64,000 nucleotides of DNA from Nemopilema nomurai (taxonomy: Eukaryota > Cnidaria > Scyphozoa > Rhizostomeae > Rhizostomatidae): positions 2,611,856 to 2,675,855 of the forward strand of contig ML133365.1 of the NCBI GenBank assembly GCA_003864495.1. Reading direction: 5' to 3'. This document shows, piece after piece, positions 1-11,800 of this stretch. Below the pieces are notes generated by a model. The model saw nothing but the letters and a program-made list of their open reading frames with translations, had not been told where the DNA came from and did not search any database. Numbering within the stretch: position 1 is the stretch's first letter; the number at the start of each line of letters is the position of its first letter. A program made the translations under genes and the position numbers.

Positions 1-754
1 GCCTAGCTTTATACTTTTGTCATGCAAGTTGTGTCTATCTACTAAACTTTTGATAAGAAGAAATTTAGAATCTGATGCAATAAGCAGCCAATATCAAGGA
101 GAGATTGCTTTTCTTTACTGCATCCACATAATCTGCTTGGTATTCAGCATTTTTTTATGATATTTTCAATAACTTTTATCATATTTCTGCAAATTTATAC
201 ATATCATGACAAGCTTGAACATCAAAAAGTAACCTATTGTGATACGGTTTTCTTTCATGTTTCAGATTCCTATACAGCTTTTTACAAAATATCCAACATT
301 TTGCCCATCTTTCCTTCTCTGTTGGAAGGTGATCCAATCTTGGTGATCAAACGATCCAACATTTCACCCAAAATTTATTCACACAAACCAAAAGAAGACT
401 CTCTATTGATGCTTTACTTGGTGCCTCTTTTTGTACATATAATTTGTTATACAACTAAAATATTATCAACTGTGAGCAAAGAAAAGAGGAGACTCAAAAT
501 GAATGAAACCATTTTATTCTCAGCAAGGCATTGGGCTCATCATTCTTTGTTATTTGATGCCTACATGATTATGCGATTTCAATTTCGAAAAATTGTTCAC
601 AAGGTGTAAAAGATAATAAACCACAAACTCAAAAATGTTTGGGATAATAAAAGAAATCAAAATCAATGATCCAAATCAAAAGCTGATAACAATTTGTGTT
701 CAAAAATGAATGTTTGTTTACAAAGCAAATCTTTGTAAATATGTACTAGTCTGT
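1..754. other. No gene recognised (3' flank of membrane-protein gene)
   Basis: AT-rich sequence downstream of the minus-strand membrane-protein gene. A 150-codon open frame on the + strand (157-609) resembles no family I know and has the composition of chance translation. No repeat or RNA gene was seen. Confidence 0.5.
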
Positions 755-2239
755 TTATATTAAATCATTTCCCGGCGCTCTCATCAAGGACAAGACAACT
801 AAAAAAGTCATTTTCAAAAATGCTACCAAAATTCCAACCTGTTTCAAGGTTAGTGGAAAGCCAAAAGTTGTGTTACTAAGATTGAAGTGATCAGCCAAGG
901 AGAGGAAGTTCTCCCATTTGGCATCATCACCTGAAAGCTCCCCTGCTGCCCTGAGATATTTGACATGAGGAGCAATTTTACTTAAAATGTTAGTTACTCT
1001 TGCTGCTGCAACAATTATTCGAGCTGTCATAAGCAACCAAATTATTGTTCTGATCAGTGTCCATATGTATCTGATTTCAGATTTTTTCAATGCAAAAATA
1101 CAGAGATGAGTGACTAGGTTAGTGACAGAGAAAAAAAGGATAGATGTGGTGAATGGTGTAAAATAAGAAGTGGCTTCCTCAATATCTGATATGAAGTGGG
1201 CAAGAATTCTTGAAGCTTCTTCCTGGGTAATTGCAGCCGATTCTCTCTCAATCTCACCCTGAGCAGAAGCTGTATCAGCACAATGTATCAAGCATGCACC
1301 TGTAACAGGCGTTTCTCTATCATATATTCTGCTTGGAGTAACTCTACAATGAGAGTTCCTTCTTTTGCCCACATTTGCTGCGTATTTGCCAATAAAGTTG
1401 GTCACATCATTCTTGTCCTCGATAGCATCCATCAAGATAATGCCGGATAGAAAATTGAGCACTGCAAAGAGATAAGAGTTTTCTGTTTTCTCATTCAGAT
1501 GCGACTTCTTTGTAAATAAAAATGGACTGTCACCAAACAAACCCATGAAAGATATAGCATCACGCCTAACTATGCTCGTCAACAGAATAAACTGCAACGT
1601 GAAAAACCCGACCAGATAAAGACCTATCGACCAAAAAGTGATGTATAGCCCTAACCAAAAATGGTCTGAGATCTTCTCTTTTATCTTGTCGTTTCCTGCG
1701 AAATCCTTGGCCTTACTCTTGTCGATGTACCATTGGAAAACTAAGTAGCTAGTCCACTGAATGGCTTCGTAGAATAAAGGGTACAAACAGGATTTGTAGG
1801 CCATAGTTTTTAACCATTTGCGTTTCTGCCTCCTTGAGTTACGGTTGATAGCAGCTAGTCTACTTGCAGCTGAAAATTCAATGTCTGGTATCGACGAACT
1901 CAGCATCGCCCGTGAGGGTATGCTTCGGTACAGAAGTTCTCGAAAAGCAAGTGAGCTGAAAAATCGTTTCCCACATATTATGGCAAACAGCGGGACAATA
2001 TACAGAGAGAACTGTATCCATATATCAATATCGCTTCGTAGGAAAACGGCTATGGATGCCACACCAAGCATGAAGGCCAGCAAAATGTAGAATGTCAAGG
2101 CTGATAAAATTGACAACGGCGTCTCAAAGATGGCATTGGGCCCAAACATGAACCCGACAGCTACAACGGGTTGAAGTGGTTTGGAAAACTGTTCATTCTC
2201 TTTCACGGATGACACTCGAACGTACGAAGAAGTTGCCAT
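755..2239 (-). CDS. Multi-pass membrane protein, candidate GRL/insect chemoreceptor superfamily member
   Basis: A single uninterrupted reading frame of 494 residues from the ATG at 2239, which has a good context (AAAG before ATGG). The frame stays open upstream of that ATG but contains no earlier methionine. Hydrophobic segments lie near residues 41-67, 73-90, 152-171, 194-224, 362-384, 391-413 and 460-486, so about seven passes. A long polar loop (about 275-355) lies between the fourth and fifth. The N-terminus is polar with no signal peptide, and the last membrane segment almost reaches the C-terminus. A seven-pass protein of 400-500 residues with an internal N-terminus and conserved last helix is the architecture of the gustatory-receptor-like (GRL) ligand-gated channels found in cnidarians and other invertebrates. 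I infer this from architecture only: the diagnostic TYhhhhhQF motif of helix 7 is not clearly present, so another multi-pass family is possible. It is intronless while its neighbours are intron-rich. Confidence 0.65.
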   Translation of the reverse strand: MATSSYVRVSSVKENEQFSKPLQPVVAVGFMFGPNAIFETPLSILSALTFYILLAFMLGVASIAVFLRSDIDIWIQFSLYIVPLFAIICGKRFFSSLAFRELLYRSIPSRAMLSSSIPDIEFSAASRLAAINRNSRRQKRKWLKTMAYKSCLYPLFYEAIQWTSYLVFQWYIDKSKAKDFAGNDKIKEKISDHFWLGLYITFWSIGLYLVGFFTLQFILLTSIVRRDAISFMGLFGDSPFLFTKKSHLNEKTENSYLFAVLNFLSGIILMDAIEDKNDVTNFIGKYAANVGKRRNSHCRVTPSRIYDRETPVTGACLIHCADTASAQGEIERESAAITQEEASRILAHFISDIEEATSYFTPFTTSILFFSVTNLVTHLCIFALKKSEIRYIWTLIRTIIWLLMTARIIVAAARVTNILSKIAPHVKYLRAAGELSGDDAKWENFLSLADHFNLSNTTFGFPLTLKQVGILVAFLKMTFLVVLSLMRAPGNDLI

Positions 2240-2860
2240 CTTTGGAATGGTGTTCCCAGAAAAGGAACCTCGTGATTTCACGTCCGCTTTCGCAAGGTGA
2301 AAACACAATTGGCTTCAATACAAATAGGAACCACCTGGGGGGCTGCGTTTGTTGGAGGCGGAGTTGGGTTTCGGCAAATAGTTCACCCGGAACTGGTCAC
2401 ATCAATTGGGTCACAACAACTCACCATTGAAAACAGCTTCCGTCAGTATCGCCTCACTCGAGTAATTTCAGATGTCTGCCTTGTTCAAAAAGTGTGGCAC
2501 AGGATGCAATGGAGAATAGTATCGTGGCTGGACATGGAATAGAACTATTAGTAAAAGCGTTGTAATGAAACGATCTCACCAATCTTTATCCTAGTTTTAC
2601 GCTGCCTTAGGCCTTTGATTCAAATAAGACAAATTGCTGTGGTTTTCCATGTCTTTTCTGCAGCGTAACGAAAGGCAATAATTTACGCGGAATAAAAGCA
2701 AATTTTCACGGATTCGCCTGTTTCTCCGTATGTAAGGTAATTTTTACATGAAATCCAAGCCTTCGCCAGAGCAAATAAAAAGTTCAATTAAAGCATCGTG
2801 GGAATTTTCACGATATTCACGAAATGTAGGGGAAGCTATTTCCACTACTGATATCACTGA
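2240..2860. other. 5' flank of membrane-protein gene, no gene recognised
   Basis: Upstream region of the minus-strand gene. Short open frames on the + strand overlap the coding region or its flank and look like shadows. No clear promoter element can be assigned. Confidence 0.4.
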
Positions 2861-3300
2861 GTGGTACTTTTTATCCTGTGTCTTTTCTGGCAAGGAATAC
2901 ACCAACAAGGTTTCAAAAACGATGAAGACTATTAAGATTATGATAATGACAAATCTAAAGCTTCTTATAAGCTTGTACTTGGGATAATGATATCTATGAA
3001 GTTCAACACACCTAGTTAGAAAAACTGTCGTTAAAATTTATTCGTCACGTTGAGCGATAATTTGAGAACAAGTAAATGTCGATTTTACGTTCAATTTGCC
3101 AACATCTGCCTTTTTCCCCAGTATACTGACCCATGCCAATTTGTTCGGTACATCATAAAGATGAATTATGTCATTAACCGTTCGATGAATGAACAGTTAA
3201 CAAACACTTGCAAATGTTCGTTGTTATTGGAGTGTTCTCAAAATTCAACCCAATCAAAGAGAACATGCTGGGAAGCTCTTAAGATTCCAGGAGAATTCTA
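2861..3300 (+). repeat. Interspersed repeat, copy A
   Basis: This block matches 53484-53950 over several hundred bases with many substitutions and small indels. Shared words include GTGGTACTTTTTATC at the left end, CGATTTTACGTTCAAT in the middle, and CATCATAAAGATGAATTATG followed by TTAACCG further on. No coding potential is evident in either copy. It is an old dispersed, probably non-autonomous, element of unknown class. The right boundary is approximate. Confidence 0.7.
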
Positions 3301-3447
3301 GGACAAATCTTCTCACACGTCATTTTACTTTTTGCAATGTATCTAATTTTGGGAGAGAGGTGACACCTGCTCGTTTGGCCCATTTTGTTATAGATTTCTA
3401 TTTTTGCATGTCAATAGTGCAAAGGCATACCCCATGGCAGGGGCGGT

Positions 3448-3648
3448 GCACTTTGCGATGGAGCTGCGATGGCTCCCCTGTGCAATCGGTAAAAGAGAGG
3501 GGCAGTGCGGATAAATGGCTTGGCCTCGAGTGCTGGCTTGAAAGCATGACCCGATAGCTCAGTTGGTAGAGCACTTGGCGTACAAAGTCAAGGGTCGTGA
3601 GTTCGAGTCCCGCTCGGGTCGGTTATTTTTCCGCACTCTCTATGATCC
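3448..3648 (+). repeat. tRNA-like tandem unit, copy 1
   Basis: A 201-bp block repeated at 3761-3961 with an offset of 313 bp. By eye the copies are almost identical. The unit holds about 100 bp of 5' sequence with a short hairpin (GGAGC/GCTCC), a tRNA-like sequence and a T-rich tail (TTATTTTT). It looks like a tandem duplication of a tRNA locus or a tRNA-derived SINE. Confidence 0.8.
3548..3621 (+). tRNA. tRNA-like sequence with enlarged anticodon arm (copy 1)
   Basis: Cloverleaf parts are clear: a perfect 7-bp acceptor stem GACCCGA/TCGGGTC, a perfect D stem GCTC/GAGC, an A box TAGCTCAGTTGG, a B box AGTTCGAGTCC and a discriminator G. The anticodon arm is 19 nt rather than 17. With six pairs (CTTGGC/GTCAAG, one G-U) the loop is GTACAAA, which would put ACA in the anticodon position. 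The T stem has an A-C mismatch. RNA polymerase III signals look intact and TTATTTTT follows, so transcription is plausible. A charged, working tRNA is doubtful. Confidence 0.55.
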
Positions 3649-3760
3649 TTCGTATGAAATCCTGTTGCCTTAACCTTTTCACTTTCTCAATCCTATCCAG
3701 TGTTGGGGCTGCGATGGCCCTCCTGGTGTGGGCAGTCCTCTCTCATTCAGCAGGTCCCTT

Positions 3761-3961
3761 GCACTTTGCGATGGAGCTGCGATGGCTCCCCTGTGCAATC
3801 GGTAAAAGAGAGGGGCAGTGCGGATAAATGGCTTGGCCTCGAGTGCTGGCTTGAAAGCATGACCCGATAGCTCAGTTGGTAGAGCACTTGGCGTAGAAAG
3901 TCAAGGGTCGTGAGTTCGAGTCCCGCTCGGGTCGGTTATTTTTCCGCACTCTCTATGATCC
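3761..3961 (+). repeat. tRNA-like tandem unit, copy 2
   Basis: Second copy of the 201-bp unit at 3448-3648. The only difference I see is C to G within the anticodon loop (3583 against 3896). The 112 bp between the copies (3649-3760) are not repeated. Confidence 0.8.
3861..3934 (+). tRNA. tRNA-like sequence with enlarged anticodon arm (copy 2)
   Basis: Same acceptor, D and T arms as the copy at 3548, with the same 19-nt anticodon arm and T-stem mismatch. The loop reads GTAGAAA, so the nominal anticodon would be AGA. No long variable arm is present, so it is not a normal serine tRNA. Confidence 0.55.
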
Positions 3962-4784
3962 ATAGTAATAGCTAGTGCAATGGTGCAACGCACAATGGTT
4001 GGAGTTAAAGCAACTCGTAGGGGCCCAAAGTGGTAGGGTCCCCTTAAGTTATGCAGCAAACTATTACTACTGCTACACATTTGCACTGATTAGTGAAAGT
4101 CAGTACCAGTAGTAGTAGTTTGGGGTAGTAGAAAGTAGTAGTAGTTAATCAATACCACTGCTCTGGGGCCCTTGGGAGTTGCTCTAAACGCATCCACTGT
4201 ACGTTACGCAACTGTAATAGCTATTACTATCCCAAGTTAAATTACTTTGAAAAAATTTTCTACAAGAAAAGGGGCCCTTTGTGACTTTTGCTGAGGGTGG
4301 CCCTTGCCGGGGGGGGGGGGTTGAGGCCAATGCTAGTGCCAGTGCAACAACTCAAGAATATCGAAAATAGTTATAATGATGATGATGATTTCTGCATTCA
4401 TAGCTACTTGTTTGTACATAGTGAACGAGAAAAAAATTCCTATACTGTTGAGAATTCATGGCACCAAAAGTAGCTGGAATAGAATGCATCGAATTCTGCT
4501 TGATAGCCCAGAGATTGACGTGTTTTGTGATTTTTGCATCTTTTTGAGCGCTGGGAATACAGGTAAATTCAACTAAATGAAAACTCTTCTGTTGCAAGAT
4601 GCATGAAAAAGGGCCTATAGACACATTCCACTGGAAAAAGCTCCTCAGCGATAAAAAAGTACAATTTTTCACAGGTGTGAGACACAAATGTATGTACATT
4701 TATTGCAGTGGGATTGAAAATCTTCAGTAATTACTTAAAAATCTATTTTCATATAAATCCTGAAAGATCTGAAATGCATTGGGG
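3962..4784. other. Gene-free stretch with simple repeats
   Basis: Holds AGT-rich trinucleotide stretches near 4080-4150, a run of about twelve G near 4310-4321 and a GAT run near 4377-4388. No gene recognised. Confidence 0.5.
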
Positions 4785-5109
4785 CAGGGGCTGATTTAAG
4801 AGGCAACGATGGGGGGAGGTATTAGATTATTATCGGATTTTAGTGTCACACCCTTCAGGTGCCTGGAAAATAATAGAAACGCTCATTTTTTAATTTCTCT
4901 TGATAAATATAATTTTTTATATCTAACTATAAAGAAAAACAATAACTGACTCGACAAGAAGATAAATAAGGAAGAAACTGGAGTTATTTCATCACTACTG
5001 ACTACCAAAAAGCTACTTTTTACCGAATCAAAACAAAATTTACTGGATAGCACAAAAATATTGGGGGGGGGGTTTCACACCCCCACACCACCCGGTAAGT
5101 CCGTCCCTG
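4785..5109. mobile_element. MITE-like element with CAGGG termini
   Basis: The left end reads CAGGGGCTGATTTAAGAGGC. The right end, read from the other strand, gives CAGGGACGGACTTACCGGG. These are imperfect terminal inverted repeats of a common hAT-like style. The interior is AT-rich, non-coding, and ends in a G run then C-rich sequence. The flanks share ATTGG but not a full 8-bp duplication, so the borders are tentative. Confidence 0.5.
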
Positions 5110-8100
5110 ATTGGCCCTTTTCGGGCATCTCGCAAACCAAGAAGTTGTTACCGAATTTACTAATATTTCGGTGTTTCGGATTTTGTCTAGAATTTGGCTT
5201 ACAGGAATCTATTCAGTACTGTTCGTGCTTTTAATTTAATAATTTAGTTATTCGTGAAGTGAAATATCAAGCAAGGGATTACTGCATTTGATCAGTTGAA
5301 ATGCAATTTTGATTAAGGGACATTATATTACGCTAAGCAATTACGATCGCAGCTTTCACGCTTGACGCCTAACACATACTTCGATATTAATAGAGCAAGA
5401 TTTATCTATTCAATAGTTTACGTTACTCATGAATATAGTTTAATCTATCAAATTTCAGGGAGCTAGAAATTATAAACATATAGTGCAATTACCCAAAAAA
5501 ATTGCAAGGATGTCTAGAGGTATGATGTCTTGAAGTCGTGGCATAAAATGCTGTCTGAAAAGTAAACTTCTAAACTGTTTGAAATATGTTTGATAGTATT
5601 TTAAGCCAATGTGAAGTGTTTGGCTGCAAAAATTTCCCGGGGACGTATCCCAGGTATTTATTGGTTTCGGGCCCCTCTCTTTGAAATCGCCCGGGCCCCT
5701 ATTTAGGTGAGTCCGCCCCTGCCTCATGGCCCTTAAGTAAGTGGATGCAAGGCACTCCATGTATCATACTCGTAGCATCCATTTTCTTTCTTTCGAGCCA
5801 GCGGTGCAGCGCTTTTCCATGTCATTGCTTTAACAGAGTACAGAACTGTTTTTCGTACGTGCATGCTCTTAATCGTTACTTCCCTAGTCTTTCGTTCTTT
5901 AGATTCTCCCAGCGTGTCAGTTGAAATCCTTTGCTAATGATGCTAATCATTTTTACCTATTTCCAATGATTGCCTGGATGTAGCATAAGTAGATGGTATA
6001 AAATTTAGAGAAGAAATGAGGCGTTGGAGTTGTAAGGGTTGTGAATACTTCTGCTTGCTTTGGATACGGCACTGAAAAGATATTGGCTGCGAATTATGAA
6101 AAATTGCTGTTAACTAAACACGAAAAACTACAAGTTACAAGTAGGAAACATTGCTGTTAACTAAACATGAAAGGATCGGTCTTAAAAGTTAAGGAGCCTT
6201 GCTGTTTACAAAACAGGAAAGGTTCCGTCCTACAAGTTAGGAAACATTGCTGTTAACCAGGGGCGGATCCAGAGTGAAAAGTGAAGTTCTCGCTTCAACA
6301 TTGGGGAGAGTGGGCTTGAGCGTTGCTTGGGGATGGCTCTTTGATACTTTTATGGGTAGTGCCAAATCCAGTTATTGGGAAACGCCCTATAACTATTCAA
6401 AGTTGCTAGTCATCATGTATCTGCCTAGTTGGCTTGATTTGATTTCCCACCAAATCAACAAAATGTTGCGAGTAATTGGGAGATACAGGAATTCAGCTTT
6501 TCTACTAAACAGAATGCATAGCAGGCAGTCTGCTTCATCTAAGATTCTTGAATAGCTTAACCAAGAAAACCTTTTCAGCAAATTAGGAAGCAACGTTCTT
6601 TGCATTTAATGAAAATATTGAATGCGAAACTGAACTCTCCATCTGAACTAGACACACATAATTCATCATAATAATCATAATTCTGACTGTCATCTAACTT
6701 TAAAACTTAGGCAAAGACATAATAAAGGGGGAAAGATCTATTATCATTTACATTAAGCAAAGGCTGGATATTGAAGATGTTACCTCTGGAGGGCTCTCTG
6801 ATGCTGATTCATTTTCCAGGAATATTCATCTATGGTTATTACTTTTTTTAAACTTCTTTGCGGCTAGGCAAAAGAAACTTTGGCTGCCTCACCTTGTATA
6901 GTTGAGATACCAGTAGCTGTCTAGGGCCAACTCTAGTTTCTGTTTGCTTTACAAAATGAGGAGCAACATGTCCTGAAGTATTATTTGCAGAATTTGGCAT
7001 GCCATCAATGCACAGTCTTGACCAAAGCAAAGCTATGGGTTGATGATCTGCTTGATATAAATCCCTCGGCTTAAGAAAAGCAATCAACCAGACAATGATT
7101 ATGTAGGCATGTATATAAGTATAGGTAATCAATACAGATAGGATAAGGTATCTTCCATTGGTGCAGTTATAGAATACTCTTTTTCTTATACATGAAAAAT
7201 TATTCCAAGCAAAGAAACCAATGCTTTTAAAAACAAATTATATGTAAAGCAAACTTTGTGTTCACTAGGCTTTTAATATATGGGTAGCTGGCATAATAAT
7301 CGGCATTGAAAAAACCTCCAGCAGATGTCAAAGCTCTTCAGATAAATCATCACATAGAGCCAAGGAAGCTGCAGCTTTTAACCCTTCCCCAAAGAAATGT
7401 GTACAGTTTATATAAAAACTAGTTTAGTTATGGAGCTCTAGAGCATATAAACTGGCATATTGAGCAAATTTATTATTGTTGGTAGCACATAGTTAGCAGA
7501 GCATGCACCTATGCTTCAATGACCTGTACTCTGTATTTACATATATTTTTCTCATAATGACCTATGACCCAACAGATATGATGAGATATCAGAGGTATCC
7601 ATTGAGGAATATGAATTGTGATAACAGAAGAATATTAATTACAAACCACAAAATTTCCAGGATCGTGACATTAAATTGGGAGTTTTTACTTATGTGTCAA
7701 CCCTGAAATTTCGACTTAAACATACAATCACAAGTGTAATGATGTGCTCATTGAACAGGTCTTGATGTGAGTACGGTATTGTGGGCAATACTTACCGAAA
7801 AAGACCTAGCAATAATCGAGGCTTTATTTACGTACAAGCTGGGGTTATGATAGGGAAAAATATTGTAAATAGGATAAGCAAAGCTTTGCAGCAAAAACGA
7901 TTTGACGTAGAAATAAAGGACAATGGAAGATCGTTAGAGTTAAACTGTCGCTGGCATCGCATTAATAAAAAAATGTCATCTTTTTTTAAACTTTGCGCTT
8001 CTTTTGAAAAACTTATATTGATGCCGCCCCATTAGCAGTTGCAACCTTTTTCTTGAAGATGCATATGTGTTTTTAGCAAGTAAAATTCTTTCAGTCAATT

Positions 8101-8879
8101 CAACATCAACATCATGTGCAATCTGTACTCATTGTCACCCTTTCTTCCCTCCCCAATTTTTTTCTAGAAATCAATAATCAATTAGTATCATCGAATGTCA
8201 ATTCTAAGCGTTATGATGTGTGTTTTGTTGAATTTAAGTACTGGGATGCATCTTTGGCCGCTCTAGAAGTCTCAATTTCAACCATTGTCTGTCCTCCTAT
8301 GTCCCTAAACTTGATTGGATACCTTAAGCTAAGACTGTATAGTACTGCTTTTATGCAATTGATTTGAAATTTTCGTAAGACATGAAAAGAGGACCATTTT
8401 ATCGTTAGTCAAAGTCGAAAATTGTTATAAAAAGTTTAGACTCTGAATTCACCCTCTGCCTTAAGGTACGACGTTATTTGATAAATATATTGTGTTCAAA
8501 GGCTAGAGTCGCCACTGACTGCAGTAAAGATCCAACCGGCTCAGTTCCCTTTCTACAAGAGAGAAAAACGTACAAGAGAGCAAACCCTTAATGAATAGAT
8601 ATCGCTATTACTACGATGGCCTCAATTGCATCTCTTTAACAATTAACAGATAAACAATTCCCTATATTCCTTTATCTGAGGCTGAAAGAAACTCCATGTA
8701 AATTCAACATGATGCGGCTATTTGTAAACAGTAACCTAGTGTAAAACTATAAAGCAAATAAAAATCTCAACAAATTAGGCTTTAACGATGTCTTGCATCG
8801 ATATGACAGATTTCTGTTGGCAGGGTATAACAGCTTTCTGCGCCTCTCCGGAACGTCAAACGAAACATCCGTACACTTT
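5110..8879. other. Intergenic region with isolated transposon ends, no gene recognised
   Basis: Two isolated CAGGGGCGGA-type ends are visible, one on the minus strand near 5705-5726 and one on the plus strand near 6260-6275. The matching opposite ends are not evident. Short partial repeats (tgctgttaac, aggaaacattgctgtt) occur at 6100-6260. The open frames here resemble nothing known. Confidence 0.45.
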
Positions 8880-11800
8880 TTACAGCATTTGGCAAGCTGA
8901 GCTTTTAACACGGTTATTCTTCATAACCTTGGTCTTTTTCGGTACATTAACATGACTCTTGGATCCATTCAGCTGCAGGTAATGAGCAACATCATTTGAT
9001 GATGTGCTACTTATTGTGTCGACCACCTGGACGTCTCTTGGCTCTGCACTTTCCACTTCTAGTTGATCCTCACCCTTGTCATTGAAGGCAAGTCCCCCTA
9101 TCTCACTACTGCCACGAGTGTAGCCATATTCACTGTTTCTATTTTCAAAACCAGTACTATCATGACCGCTGATTTGTGGATGTGATTGTACATGTTTTCC
9201 ATCGACTTCAAAGCCTTCTTCGAACACTGGCGTCAGATCCATCATCATGTTCTCGATGAGGCCCGCCGACTGCTCCACAGCTTTGAGAGACAGCCAAGAC
9301 ACGGCCTTCAAAGGCTTTCCCTTTCCCATGAGCCAGTATGTTTGCATTGCACCTTTGCCCTGCGTTTAAGAATACCCATATAGCAAAATTACAGACACTT
9401 TTATTTTATAACTTGAAAGTATTGAAAAAGAAGATATTGTAATTCGTGAAATACTTTTAGAGTCTTTGCTTTGCTTCGTGCACAGTTGCTTCTCCCTGTT
9501 TAGGACCATCTCTAAACCGAAACATGTCCTTCCCTAAAAACAAACTCGAAACGCACGTTCCACTCCGACGTAGGTGACCACCAGGCTAAATCGACTTTGT
9601 ATCTAATTGCCATGTTTTTAAGTCAGAGACATTACCATGCTCATTGCCATGTTTTTAAGTCAGAGACACTACCATGCTCATTGCCATGTTTTCAAGTTAA
9701 AGGCATTACCTTCACCATTATGCTGCCTCTTCGTCGTATCAAGTAGTGCTTCCCCTCTAGTTCCGTCTTGGTTGTCTCACTCATGTGTATGGACATAGCC
9801 TAAAGTTATAAGGATAATAACTAAGACAAATGTAGCCTCAGTATTCAAAACAATAGAAAAGAAACAACAATGCCCAAAACCATGTCTTCATACATCTTGA
9901 AACTTTCCCATGGTAAAAAGTTTTATCTGAAATTAGCAGAACCTCATGTAGAATCCGTAGAAATCAAATGCAAGGACATACGACTGAGTGGGATTCCATC
10001 CTTGAGGCTGTGTTTACGGAGTCGCCAAACAAGCAGTACCTAGGCATCTTGATGCCGACCACGCCAGCCACAACGCTTCCGGAATGGATTCCTGCCGAAA
10101 ACAAGAAAATGCAACTGGAAAGCTTAGTCATTATACTAAATAGATATGAGAAGCATTCTAAAAAACAGGTGGGAAGTTTAGGACAAGTGGCCCTCCAGCC
10201 TTTTCTGATAGGTTACTAGGCAAGTGAAGCCTCGATCAAAGTTGGGAACGAGCAGTGTTCATTCGCTCAATAACAGGACATCGTAAGAAACTTCATTTCA
10301 AACCACGTTTCAGCAATAAAATGGAGATCTTCGAGGAGGAAAAGCTCAGTAGTTGAGAATGCTACAGAGTGTGCGCAAACAATGGCATTGGGCTGAATGA
10401 GGCTCTGGTGAGTCATCTGGTGAGACCAGCAACGTAACATCCTCAAATACAGCACCATAAAGTATAATGCATAATTTCATAACCCTGTTTTCTACTGTGA
10501 ATACCGCAGAGACTATTTACTCTGCGTTAAACAAAAGGAACAGTGGTACACACTGCTCCCTTTAAGTGTTTTTCTTTGCTTTACCAGAACAAATCGCCCT
10601 ACCTATTCGAATGTTGAGATGGCCTGTTGTATTTGAGGGCTCGGGAATACGATAGACAGCATCCAGCATGGCCAACGCCATGTCTGCCACGCGCTCTCCG
10701 TGGTTCTGTATTCGCTCTGGTACCCCACTGACAACCATATAGGCATCCCCAACAGTCTCAACCTGCAATGAATACAAGCAGTTGCAAGGAGCCGTGGGCA
10801 TGCCTTTTCATTAATTGCAGTGTCATTCTGCATTTATAATACAACGTTAATTGATCTCTTTTGTGTACTAAATATTTTAAACATTCTAGATTGAAAGAAG
10901 CTAAAATTTTGTTTGACATGCTACAGATAGAACAATGAGAGCATCTTATTATCAGCTTAACGAAGATTAGCATATTTTCATCTATTTGTTCATCGCGTTA
11001 GTACGAAATCTGGATTAAGATCGTCATGTTCTTTTTATCGCAGGCTCTTCTTCGTGCGTATGCAGAAACAATTCTGAGAAACAGCCAAACCTTGTAAACG
11101 GAGTATTTCTCGCTGAGATTGTCGAAAGTCGTATACAGCGAGTTTAGCATCTCCACCACTTGCATTGGTTGTATGAGGGAACAGATCTTGGTGAACCCAA
11201 CTATATCGCTAAACAAGATGGTGGCATTTTCAAAGTTCTGCAACAAGAGAATGTGTCAATTATTTCTGAAGATCAATTCTTGGTACTTCCATGACAAAAA
11301 AATATCTGATCAATGTTTTAATCAGACATAGGGCTTCCATAGCACGAAAGCCTTTTTATTGCACTTTTTAATAGGAATGAGCAGAGCGCATTGAATGCGT
11401 TGCTTAACCCAAACTGGCAAATTTACACCGACGTAGCATAAATTATTCCTCGAAATAGAAACTAGCTTTACAGTGGCAAAGCTCGCGAAACAGGATGCAA
11501 ACTGTGAACCTGTCAACCTTCGTTGGATCCTGATTCGTTGGATCCTGATTCGTTGGATCCTGATTCGTTGGATCCTGATTCGTTGGATCCTGATTCGTTG
11601 GATCCTGATTCGTTGGATCCTGTCCTGATACGCTAGATCGCAGAATGATTAACACTGATGCTGAAGCCTACCTCGCAGGTGTTCACTGCCAGATCCCCTG
11701 ATCGTAGTCGGTCTGCAACAGACTTCGGAATCATGTTGTACAGCAGCTTGTCAGTTTTCTGCATTTCGACGTCCAATTTTTTCATGCTGTCCTCAAGCAT

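Noticed and set aside
157..609. 150-codon open frame on the + strand
   Set aside because: No family resemblance, low-complexity AT-rich composition, and frames of this size are expected a few times by chance in a 64-kb AT-rich window.
3901..4086. Minus-strand frame ending in SGTRTHDP
   Set aside because: This is the conceptual translation of the tRNA T arm and acceptor in reverse, a common annotation artefact.
6848..7090. Exon-like block on the minus strand ending at a GTGAGG donor
   Set aside because: Open frame of about 80 codons with a possible donor, but no recognisable similarity and no in-phase partner exons nearby.
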